The notes beneath the pieces were generated by a model. That model saw only the letters and a program-made list of their open reading frames with translations. It was not told where the DNA came from and searched no databases. Made by a program: the position numbers and the translations under genes. Below are positions 32,594 to 43,496 of a DNA stretch of 64,000 nucleotides, piece by piece. Each line of letters begins with the position of its first letter. Within the stretch, counting starts at the first letter, position 1. The stretch is taken from positions 1-64,000 of the forward strand of contig CASHSZ010000147.1 of NCBI GenBank assembly GCA_949358305.1, read 5' to 3'. This DNA comes from Strigamia acuminata (lineage: Eukaryota; Arthropoda; Chilopoda; Geophilomorpha; Linotaeniidae).

Positions 32594-32751
32594 AGAATCG
32601 GTGCTACCCTACGTCCAGTCGGGCACGTAGCACTGTATTCTTGGCTAGGCTTATCCACGGCCACCCAACCATCCCGCGGGCCCCAGGAGGCGCGAACGGA
32701 AGAGTTGGGGGATTGCTAGTCAAGGTTTTTCAATCTCACTTATTGAGATTC
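32594..32751 (+). promoter_or_regulatory. Copia-D conserved 5' leader RNA structure
   Basis: CTTGGCTAG (32,640-32,648) pairs with CTAGTCAAG (32,716-32,724) with one G-U. Nested, CCCAAC (32,664-32,669) pairs with GTTGGG (32,704-32,709). A final hairpin pairs AATCTCA (32,732-32,738) with TGAGATT (32,744-32,750). Upstream, GTGCTA pairs with TAGCAC. The layout follows Copia-B and Copia-C although this element is from another copia clade and most bases differ. Confidence 0.65.
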
Positions 32752-32874
32752 CCCGGGTAGTGTGCATTATTCGCCTTCACTTTTGGGGGAATTCTGCATC
32801 CGTGCGACGAATTTACGTGGTTTGTGTGACTTGTGCTTCGGTTCTTCACTAAATTTCGTCGCAAATTTCCCGAA

Positions 32875-34310
32875 ATGGCGTCCTACGACCGCCATGATGA
32901 TTACAAGGACGTGAAAAAGTTGGACGGAACCAACTATCCGACCTGGAGCGTACAGGTACAGCTCCTCCTCCAATCGTACGGTGTTTGGGGCCACGTGACC
33001 GGCAAGACAAAAGAGCCGCCGGCCGGATCACCGTTTCGAGAGACAAGGGATTTTGAGAAAGGCGAAGAAAGGGCCCGCTCCACCATTTGTTTGGCTTGCG
33101 GCGAGGCCCAACAGGTCGTGGCGGTTGCCCAGGCCACTGCTAAAGAAGTGTGAGAGGCACTGAAAGCTGCCTACCAGCCCACGACCCGGGCACGCAAAGC
33201 CCGTCTTCGCAGGGAATTTTTAGACATGCGGTTGCATGAAAACGAAGAGATGTTTGTTTTCACCGCACGTGTTGATCGGAAAGTAGTACAGCTTGCAGAT
33301 GTCAAGATTCAAATTTCTGATGAGTTTCACGCCTTTCAATATCTTGACCTGCTGCCACCCCAATACGAACCGGTCAAGCAGACGGTTTATCACTGGGGTG
33401 ACACAGAGTTTACGGCAGCAGTGGTCAAGGAACGCCTGGTAGGCGAATACAACCGCCTACATGTAACAACCGACGAGTTTGGCGTGCCTTCCAAGGCGCC
33501 ATTGGAGAACACTGGTGCCTTCTTTAACCAAGGCGGAAGACAACGCGGACGTGGTGGAAATGCACCCGGCGGCCCACGCATCTGTTTTACTTGCGGTGGG
33601 ACGGGCCACTTCGCCCGTGAATGCCCTACTCCACCGAAACAGCAATTCCAAGCAAAAGGAAACCAAACTGGACAATTTAGAGGCAATCCACGGGGCAAGG
33701 GACGTGGAAGAGGCCAGCAAAAGGCCACTGTCACACAGGCTGACATATTCAGTGACTCTCCAGTCTCTTATTACTCCGCGGCGATTTGGCTTCAACAACA
33801 ACCCCCTGTGCCGGCTTCCCACGTGTCTCACGCGAATTATGATTCGCAATGGTACGTCGACACAGGGGCGACGGACCATTTCTCCTTCAACAAAGACTGG
33901 TTCTCCGACTTCAAGCCATTAACTGGCCACGTGCAACAGGGAGAAGGAAAGTCGAGAATCGAAGGAATAGGAAATGTGACGTTGACATCGATTTATGGAA
34001 CCCGCACCCGTGCAATTACATTGCATAATGTATTTTATGCACCCAACTTTAGGAAGAATTTGATTTCGTTGGGTCGCACGGATGAAGCTGGGGCAACGAC
34101 CATGATTAAAAATGGCAAAATGGTTATTTATAACGACAAAATTGATGACCCTTCCATCACTGCGGAACGCACGAGTGATCGGATGTATAAGGTCAATTGT
34201 CGTATTTCCCCTGTGAACACTGCCGCATTACCTGCGCAACAGGCTGCGACAGTGTCTTCTAGTCCGCTTATAAAAGGCGATGAAGTTGTAAATTCGATAC
34301 TAACATACCC
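32875..34310 (+). pseudogene. Copia-D Gag-protease, broken and 3'-truncated
   Basis: Starts MASYDRHDD and keeps Gag (NYPTWSVQVQLLLQSYGVWG), a CCHC knuckle CFTCGGTGHFAREC and a protease motif DTGATDH, with the usual Thr, unlike the other three elements here. An in-frame TGA at 33,151-33,153 interrupts Gag, and the same frame continues after it. Homology stops around 34,310, before integrase; 34,325 onward is repeat X. Integrase, reverse transcriptase and the 3' LTR are missing. This is a dead, older copy of a separate copia clade. Confidence 0.88.
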
Positions 34311-34324
34311 TAGTTTTAACCTTC

Positions 34325-34560
34325 GGAAGCGAGTGCACCCGCAAAATCCGCACTTTGGGAGTGACTATTCCTCGGATTCCGGCCGGACCAAACTCTTCCG
34401 GAAAATGTCCGGGGGAATGCTGAGAGTGCCGATAGACGACATTCGATTTTATGTCGTGGATTTTTGTGCGGTTTGCGCCGTGTTTATTATTCGTACGAGA
34501 TTTGGTATTTTCGCAGGGTTGTTGTCGCGCGAGATTCATCGGGGTAAAGCGAGTTCATCA
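34325..34560 (+). repeat. Repeat X copy c, diverged
   Basis: Shares with copy b the segments GACTATTC, GGACCAAACTCTTCCGGAAAA and a TTTTCGCAGG region, in the same order but with many differences. It lies at the point where Copia-D homology ends, so it probably replaced or joined the lost 3' part. Confidence 0.6.
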
Positions 34561-35184
34561 ACGACCTCGCCGGTGAATGTTGCTAAAAATCTGTGCAAGT
34601 GTTGTCAAATATTGCCGTGATTCGATGGAATTTTTGTCAGACATTGGGAAATTTTTTTTGACTTGTCCAACGCGCCAGTAAATCGAGCGTCCACACGCGC
34701 CCACATGCGTGAACAGTGCACTCGCCCTCCGCGCCCCGTCGGCGTAGGCGCCGGCCGTCCCCCCTTTCTCTCTCTCTCTCTCTCTTCCGCCCGGGAATCG
34801 CCCTTCCGCCCGTCACCGAATTTTGTCAATATCTGATAAATTTCCACAGAATTGCAGCGACATTGTACGGGATATTTCTGCCCGATTTGACGGACTTATG
34901 TAAAACATTGTTGAAATTCCGTGGAAATTTATAAAATATTGACAAAGGTTGGTGACCGACCCACGGCGCGTTGCGGCGCGGTCGGAGCACGCGACCCAAT
35001 CCCCCCCTCCCCCCGTCCCCAAAAAACCACGCCCCGAGGAACCCCGAGGTTCGGTTTCCGACCGGGTCGCCTCTTGATCCGACCCGGGGCGCGTCACGGC
35101 GCGGTCGGAGGACGGCCCTCGCCCCCAAAAACCACACTCCGGGTCACGTGGTCTCGCACCCGACTCTCTCAGTTATCCCGTTAC
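34561..35184. other. Intergenic, GC-rich with short direct repeats
   Basis: Contains decayed AAATTTGTCAAA-type repeat, a (CT)n run near 34,763, and two ~100-bp related blocks around 34,960 and 35,080 sharing GGCGCGGTCGGA and CCCCAAAAA. No gene is supported. Confidence 0.5.
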
Positions 35185-38100
35185 GGCCCTTGGCCGTAAC
35201 GGGCCGTTACGGGATCGTGACGGGACCGTCGGCGGCCCGTTAACGGCCCGCACGGGCCGTGACGGGATCGTGACGGGACCGTTGGCGGCCCGTTAACGGC
35301 CCGCACGCGCCGTGACGGGACCGTGACGGGACCGTCGGCGGCCCGTTAACGGCCCGTACGACTCCATGCGGGCCGTTGACGGGCCGTTAACGGGCCGTTA
35401 ACGGGCCGTTAACGGCGTAAATCGAAAAAATCAACAACCGACAACACGTACGTGAAAACGCGTACAACATTCATAGACATTAATCTCGAATCCTGTTTTT
35501 GGTTTTACGCCGTTAACGGGCCGTTAACGGGCCGTTAACGGCCCGTTAACGGCCCGTTAACGGCCCGCGTGAGGTCGTACGGGCCGTCGGCGAGCCGAAG
35601 TCCGGGAACGAAGGCCGTGACGGGATCGTGACGGGACTGTCGGCGGCCCGTTAACGGCCCGCACGCGCCGTGACGGGACCGTGACGGGACCGTCAGCGGC
35701 CCGTTAACGGCCCGTGCGGGCCGTTGCGGGATCGTGACGGGATCGTCGACGGCCCGTTAACGGCCCGTGCGGGCCGTTGCGGGATCGTGACGGGACCGTC
35801 AGCGGCCCGTTAACGGCCCGTGCGGGCCGTTGCGGGATCGTGACGGGATCGTCGACGGCCCGTTAACGGCCCGTGCGGGCCGTTGCGGGCCGTTGACGGG
35901 CCGTTGACGGGCCGTTAACGGGCCGTTAACGGGCCGTTACGGCGTGAATCGAAAAAATCAACAACCGACAACACGTACATGAAAACGCGTACAACATTCA
36001 TAGACATTAATCTCGAATCCTGTTTTTGGTTTTACGCCGTTAACGGGCCGTTAACGGGCCGTTAACGGCCCGTTAACGGCCCGCGTGAGGTCGTACGGGC
36101 CGTCGGCGAGCCGAAGTCCGGGAACGAAGGCCGTGACGGGATCGTGACGGGACCGTCAGCGGCCCGTTAACGGCCCGTGCGGGCCGTTGCGGGATCGTGA
36201 CGGGATCGTCGACGGCCCGTTAACGGCCCGTGCGGGCCGTTGCGGGCCGTTGACGGGCCGTTGACGGGCCGTTAACGGGCCGTTAACGGGCCGTTACGGC
36301 GTGAATCGAAAAAATCAACAACCGACAACACGTACGTGAAAACGCGTACAACATTCATAGACATTAATCTCGAATCCTGTTTTCGGTTTTGCCCCGTTAA
36401 CGGGCCGTTAACGGGCCGTTAACGGGCCGTTAACGGCCCGTGCGGGCCGTTGCGGGATCGTGACGGGACCGTCGACGGCCCGTTAACGGCCCGTGCGGGC
36501 CGTTGCGGGATCGTGACGGGACCGTCAGCGGCCCGTTAACGGCCCGTGCGGGCCGTTGCGGGATCGTGACGGGATCGTCGACGGCCCGTTAACGGCCCGT
36601 GCGGGCCGTTGCGGGATCGTGACGGGACCGTCAGCGGCCCGTTAACGGCCCGTGCGGGCCGTTGCGGGATCGTGACGGGATCGTCGACGGCCCGTTAACG
36701 GCCCGTGCGGGCCGTTGCGGGCCGTTGACGGGCCGTTGACGGGCCGTTAACGGGCCGTTAACGGGCCGTTACGGCGTGAATCGAAAAAATCAACAACCGA
36801 CAACACGTACATGAAAACGCGTACAACATTCATAGACATTAATCTCGAATCCTGTTTTTGGTTTTACGCCGTTAACGGGCCGTTAACGGGCCGTTAACGG
36901 CCCGTTAACGGCCCGCGTGAGGTCGTACGGGCCGTCGGCGAGCCGAAGTCCGGGAACGAAGGCCGTGACGGGATCGTGACGGGACCGTCAGCGGCCCGTT
37001 AACGGCCCGTGCGGGCCGTTGCGGGATCGTGACGGGATCGTCGACGGCCCGTTAACGGCCCGTGCGGGCCGTTGCGGGCCGTTGACGGGCCGTTGACGGG
37101 CCGTTAACGGGCCGTTAACGGGCCGTTACGGCGTAAATCGAAAAAATCAACAACCGACAACACGTACGTGAAAACGCGTACAACATTCATAGACATTAAT
37201 CTCGAATCCTGTTTTCGGTTTTGCCCCGTTAACGGGCCGTTAACGGGCCGTTAACGGGCCGTTAACGGCCCGTGCGGGCCGTTGCGGGATCGTGACGGGA
37301 CCGTCGACGGCCCGTTAACGGCCCGTGCGGGCCGTTGCGGGATCGTGACGGGACCGTCAGCGGCCCGTTAACGGCCCGTGCGGGCCGTTGCGGGATCGTG
37401 ACGGGACCGTCAGCGGCCCGTTAACGGCCCGTGCGGGCCGTTGCGGGATCGTGACGGGATCGTCGACGGCCCGTTAACGGCCCGTGCGGGCCGTTGCGGG
37501 CCGTTGACGGGCCGTTGACGGGCCGTTAACGGGCCGTTAACGGGCCGTTACGGCGTGAATCGAAAAAATCAACAACCGACAACACGTACATGAAAACGCG
37601 TACAACATTCATAGACATTAATCTCGAATCCTGTTTTTGGTTTTACGCCGTTAACGGGCCGTTAACGGGCCGTTAACGGCCCGTTAACGGCCCGCGTGAG
37701 GTCGTACGGGCCGTCGGCGAGCCGAAGTCCGGGAACGAAGGCCGTGACGGGATCGTGACGGGACCGTCAGCGGCCCGTTAACGGCCCGTGCGGGCCGTTG
37801 CGGGATCGTGACGGGATCGTCGACGGCCCGTTAACGGCCCGTGCGGGCCGTTGCGGGCCGTTGACGGGCCGTTGACGGGCCGTTAACGGGCCGTTAACGG
37901 GCCGTTACGGCGTGAATCGAAAAAATCAACAACCGACAACACGTACGTGAAAACGCGTACAACATTCATAGACATTAATCTCGAATCCTGTTTTCGGTTT
38001 TGCCCCGTTAACGGGCCGTTAACGGGCCGTTAACGGGCCGTTAACGGCCCGTGCGGGCCGTTGCGGGATCGTGACGGGACCGTCGACGGCCCGTTAACGG

Positions 38101-39470
38101 CCCGTGCGGGCCGTTGCGGGATCGTGACGGGACCGTCAGCGGCCCGTTAACGGCCCGTGCGGGCCGTTGCGGGATCGTGACGGGATCGTCGACGGCCCGT
38201 TAACGGCCCGTGCGGGCCGTTGCGGGATCGTGACGGGACCGTCAGCGGCCCGTTAACGGCCCGTGCGGGCCGTTGCGGGATCGTGACGGGATCGTCGACG
38301 GCCCGTTAACGGCCCGTGCGGGCCGTTGCGGGCCGTTGACGGGCCGTTGACGGGCCGTTAACGGGCCGTTAACGGGCCGTTACGGCGTGAATCGAAAAAA
38401 TCAACAACCGACAACACGTACATGAAAACGCGTACAACATTCATAGACATTAATCTCGAATCCTGTTTTTGGTTTTACGCCGTTAACGGGCCGTTAACGG
38501 GCCGTTAACGGCCCGTTAACGGCCCGCGTGAGGTCGTACGGGCCGTCGGCGAGCCGAAGTCCGGGAACGAAGGCCGTGACGGGATCGTGACGGGACCGTC
38601 AGCGGCCCGTTAACGGCCCGTGCGGGCCGTTGCGGGATCGTGACGGGATCGTCGACGGCCCGTTAACGGCCCGTGCGGGCCGTTGCGGGCCGTTGACGGG
38701 CCGTTGACGGGCCGTTAACGGGCCGTTAACGGGCCGTTACGGCGTAAATCGAAAAAATCAACAACCGACAACACGTACGTGAAAACGCGTACAACATTCA
38801 TAGACATTAATCTCGAATCCTGTTTTTGGTTTTACGCCGTTAACGGGCCGTTAACGGCCCGTTAACGGCCCGTTAACGGCCCGCACAGGCCGTGACGGGA
38901 TCGTGACGGGACTGTCGGCGGCCCGTTAACGGCCCGCACGAGCCGTGACGGGATCGTGACGGGACCGTCGGCAGCCCGTTAACGGCCCGTACGACTCCAT
39001 GCGGGCCGTTGACGGGATCGTGACGGGACCGTCGGCAGCCCGTTAACGGCCCGCACGGGCCGTGACGGGATCGTGACGGGACCGTCGGCGGCCCGTTAAC
39101 GGCCCGCACGAGCCGTGACGGGATCGTGACGGGACCGTCGGCAGCCCGTTAACGGCCCGCACGGGCCGTGACGGGATCGTGACGGGACCGTCGGCGGCCC
39201 GTTAACGGCCCGCACGAGCCGTGACGGGATCGTGACGGGACCGTCGGCGGCCCGTTAACGGCTTGTACGGGCCGTTACGGGATCGTGACGGGACCGTCGG
39301 CGGCCCGTTAACGGCTCGCACGGGCCGTTAACGGGGTCGTTACGGGACCGTCGGCGGCCCGTGCGGCGGCCTCGCCAACCTCGTGCGGCCCGTTAACGGC
39401 CCGTACGGGCCGTTACGGGGCCGTTGCGGGATCGTCGGCGGCCCGTTAACGGCCCGCACGGGACAACGGG
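35185..39470. repeat. GTTAAC-palindrome satellite with ~832-bp higher-order period
   Basis: About 4.3 kb built from a 12-bp unit (GGGCCGTTAACG) and a 53-bp unit (with GGCCCGTTAACGGCCCGTGC and GGGATCGTGACGGG). GGCCCGTTAACGGGCC is a perfect 16-bp palindrome. Nine copies of a ~100-bp AT-richer spacer (TCGAAAAAATCAACAACCGA) start at 35,422; 35,949; 36,306; 36,781; 37,138; 37,560; 37,917; 38,392; 38,749. Spacings are 527, 357, 475, 357, 422, 357, 475, 357, that is, alternating short and long with changes of about one 53-bp unit. The flanks (35,185-35,420 and 38,880-39,470) are more irregular. No genes. Confidence 0.95.
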
Positions 39471-40036
39471 CGCCAACGAGCGCCGGTAGTCCCGGTAATT
39501 TGTTTCAAAATAAATATTTGTCACCGTCTCCCCTCCCTCCTCCTCCTCCCCCTCCTCTCCCTCTCGAGGCCAGACACGGCCGCTCCAAAATACGAACCAC
39601 GACGATGCCTCCGTACCGATAGACCGAGTGGGTCGCGCGACAGACAATGCGCGCAAACTACCGTCGGCGCACGGTGTGCACGGCGCAACACCACGGAAGT
39701 AACTACCGGTGCGCCCCTCGTGCGTGCGAGGCAACCCCGAGCTCGCTTAAAGAAGCCACGCAACAACGACCGAGTTCGTTTATCTATTTATTTATTTTTT
39801 ATTCGTCTAGCATTTTAAACGAATCGATGAAAACAAATGAAAACAAACAAACAAATTAATAAACAAATCGAATACATAAAAAAATAAAATAAAATAAAAT
39901 AAAATAAAATAAAATAAAGATGAAATGAAATGAAATAAAATGAAATATTGGCCGTTTCGATCCTCGATGTCGCCTTTATCTGCCTATCCATCTATTCTGA
40001 AATGAGAGAAGAAAAGATGAGTATTCGAAGAGGCGC
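39471..40036. other. Intergenic and likely 3' flank of gene B
   Basis: Holds a (CTC)n-rich patch near 39,535, CA-rich sequence, and AAAAT/AATAA simple repeats at 39,780-39,950. On the minus strand these lie downstream of gene B and could hold its polyadenylation region. Frames of about 80-110 codons at 39,390-39,770 have no domain or splice support. Confidence 0.45.
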
Positions 40037-41269
40037 TTAGTGGAGAATTCGCTCACTGTCCCGTTTCTTCGACTCGCGGGTAACCGCCGGTGCGTCGGAG
40101 GAGCCACCAGTGTTGGGTGGCGGCTAAAAAAAAAAAAAAAAAAAAAAAAACGAATGTTTGTCGAAATACGGGGAAAAAAAGGTGCGTACATGCACGGTGA
40201 ACGTTTTCCACCGACTGACTCACTCACCATGCGCATCAGCATTCTAACTATAGCGCGGTGCGCGTCCAACGCCAAACGCGAGAACACGGGGCCTCCAGCC
40301 GGGAGCAACTCGACTCCATCGGCGACGTCTCGGTCGTCGCTCTCTTCCTCCTCTTCCTCTTCATCTTCTTCTTCTTCCTCTTCTTCTCCTTCTCCTCCCT
40401 CTCCTCCTTCTTCGCCCTCTCCCTCCTCCGCCACTGTCTTTGCCGGAGCCTCCAGCCCGCCCGACAAGGGAGCGGCGGACGACGTAGATGGGACGGCGTC
40501 GCTCGACGACGAGGCGACGACGCGCGCTGGCGACGATTCTCCGTCTTGACGCGGCTGGAAAATGGAGGGGGAATAGGCGAATGAATAGACGAATGAACGA
40601 CGACAATCTTGACGGGATACCTTTTTGGTTGGCGCCGGATCGCCCGCTTCCCCGGGACGCTTTACCGTTCGCTGCGTCTCCGGCGACTGTGGCTGCGTCG
40701 GCGTCTCCGACGTCCCCGGTGACGGTGGTTGCGACGGTAGCTGCGACTGCGGCGGCTGCAGCTGCGTCAGCGCCTCGTTCTCGCTCCCACTCTCGCTCTC
40801 GTTTTCGATCGGCATCTGTAGAGAAGGAATAAATTAAATTAAATTGAATTAAATCGAAGCGCGAGCGCGGTAAAACCGAAAGAAGAAGGGGTGGAGGTGA
40901 GGAAAAGAGACCGAAGGACGAGCGAGAGGGGGGCGCTATAGTTTCACCGCACGACTCGTTGCACTATACGAATTGCCCCGAAACAAACGCCTATTTATTT
41001 CTTTATTTTTTTTTATTTATTCATTCATTCGTTAATCTCGTCCACTCGTTAAGTTTTATCAAATTCGTTAAACTCGTTCGTCCATTCGTCAAATTGGTCG
41101 TTTCGTCTAGCGACGAGAACAACGGCGACGCTAACGTTTACGCGAGTAACTCGGTGAGTTCGTGCATTCTGCGCACGCAAAACGCGAACGCGGCCAATTG
41201 ACAAAATAACATTTTACAAGTAATGGTTTAATAATTTACCTCCGTGTGCGAAGCGCGTGTCGCGTCCAT
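40037..41269 (-). CDS. Gene B: four-exon gene, acidic 212-aa protein, function unknown
   Basis: Minus-strand exons 41,240-41,269; 40,621-40,815; 40,228-40,554; 40,037-40,123. All introns are phase 0 and GT-AG. Exon 1 is only MDATRASHTE. Exon 2 is rich in Pro, Gln and Ser, with a basic patch near VKRP. Exon 3 has a Ser-rich stretch and then a long run of Glu/Asp, followed by LDAHRAIVRMLMRM. Exon 4 ends TAA. Intron 2 is 66 nt and in frame, and intron 3 has a T22-like tract before its acceptor. The tiny first exon, phase-0 introns and acidic low-complexity content parallel gene A, but no sequence homology is clear. Alternatively translation starts at the ATG opening exon 2 (40,815). Confidence 0.65.
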
Positions 41270-41639
41270 TGTGTCTGTCTGTCTGATTTTGGCGAATGAA
41301 CCGACGCGACGCCCGGTGATAACAATGGCGATAATGACACGCGACGTAGCATACTTCTAGCTAAACAACAATAATAATAATAATTCATTAAAAAAATAAA
41401 ATGAAATAGAATAATTAAATAAACAAACAAAATAATAAATAGATAAATAAATAAATAAATAAATAAATAAGTCGAAAATAAATAAACTAGCGGCGGGACG
41501 GGCCGAGGTCAGAGATTTTGCTCCGTTCTCACGTCTGTCTATTCCGGGTAGAGGGAGGGAGCGAACGGGCGCGCGCCGGACATCGCTCGGAATTAAAAAA
41601 CGGGTAACGGGGGAAGACAGACAGTCGAAATTTGATTCC
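41270..41639. other. Upstream region of gene B
   Basis: Contains AAT and AAAT simple repeats (41,370-41,470) and GC-rich sequence. It is the likely promoter side of gene B, but no clear TATA box or motif was identified. Confidence 0.4.
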
Positions 41640-42575
41640 CCGGTCGTGGAATCGACTCCGCGACCCGTGCTTTAACGGTTAATTGGATTATCTTCGTCGT
41701 GACTTATCGGGATAAAAATTTTATAGAAAATCGGCCGTATCGTATTTTATTTTCATCTTCCGAGGGTCTCGCGTCGTCGTTGTGGACGGGAGTCTTCCCG
41801 AACACGTTCGACGGGCTTCGCGAATGCTTTCAGATCGGACGCGGAACTCGGGCCCGCCGCTCGGTCGAGCGGCGCCAGTACCCGCCGAGCGGCGCGGTAT
41901 CCGATCAAATAACTCCCTTGCTTCGTCACGGTCTCGGACTGGCCTTCGGGCCGGTCAAAATAACAAATAAATGAATAAATCGAAAATAGAACGCCCCCGT
42001 CCCGGCGAGACTAGGGGCGGGTGGCGTCGTTGAGCGGCGGCAGCGGCGGCGGTAGCCCCGACGACTCGCCCCGAAAATAAGCTCCCGCACCAGCATTCCT
42101 TCGTCCGTCTAAACCTCGCAGCGCGTGCGGTCGCGTGCATTCTACTCGTGTCCGGTGTGGCGATCGGTACAGAGTAAAAAAAAGATCACCCGAAAAAGAA
42201 AGACGATTAAAGTTTTAATTCTCCGGTCGTGGAACCGACTTTGCGGTTCGTGCTTTAACCGTTAATTAGGTTATCTTCGTCGCGACTCGTCGTAATAAAA
42301 ATTTCACAGAAAATCAGCCGTTTCGTATTTTATTTTCATCTTCCGGGGGTCTCGCGCCGTCGTTGTGGACGGGAGTCTTCCCGAACACGTTCGACGGGTT
42401 TTGCCGACACTTTCAGATCGAATGCGGAACTCGGGCCCGTCGCTCGGTCGAGCGGCGCCAGTACCCGCCGAGCGGCACGGTATCCGATACCCGTCTTTTT
42501 TAAACCTCCCTTGCTTCGTCGGTCTCAGACTGGCCTTCGGGTCGGTCAAAATAAATAAATAAATAAATAAATGAA

Positions 42576-42626
<51 letters not shown>

Positions 42627-43496
42627 GTAGGTCGGGAAATAGAACGCGTTCGTCCCGGCGAATAGTGGCAGCTGGGGTCGTCGAGTGAGTGGCGGCGGCA
42701 GCGGCAACCTCGATGACTCGCCCCGAAAATAAAGTCCCGCGTCGGCATCCCTTCGTGCGTCCTTCGTCCGTCTAATCCTCGCAGCGCGTGCGGTCGCGTG
42801 CATTCTACTCGTGTCCGATGTAGCGACCGGTACGAGGTAAAAAAAATATCACACGAAAAAGAAAGACGATTAAAATTTTAATTCTCCGGTTGTGGAACCG
42901 ACTTCGCGGTTCGTGCTTTAATCGTTAATTAGATTATCGTCGTCGCAATTTATCGGAATAAAATTTTTACGGAAAATTGACATTTCCGTATTTCATTTTC
43001 ATCTTTCGGGGGTCTTGCGCCGTCATAATCGGAGCGAGTCTCGCTCGATGCGTTCGACGGACTTTGTGGGAGTTTCCAGATCGCCAGCGGAACGAGGGGC
43101 CGTGGCTCGTCCGAGCGGCGCAGTACCCGTCGAGTGGCGCGGTACCCGAGTTCTTGCATCCAACGGTGGACACATCTTTGTCGAGAGCACCTCTCGGTCT
43201 CAGACCGGCCTTCGGGCCGGTCAAAAAAAATAAACAAATAAATAAATAAATAAATAAATAAACGAGTCGGCGAATAAAGGCGGTTGGGGTCGCTGGACGG
43301 TGGCGGTGGTGGTGGCAGCGGCAACCCCGACGACTCGTCGCAAAAGATAAGCTCCCGCGCCGGCATCCGTTTGCTCGTCTAAACCTCGCAGTGCGCGTGC
43401 GGTCGCGTGCATTCTACTCGTGTCCGATGTGGCGATCGGCATAGATCACCCGAAAAAGGAAAGACGATTAAAATTTTAATTCTCCGGTCGTGGCAC

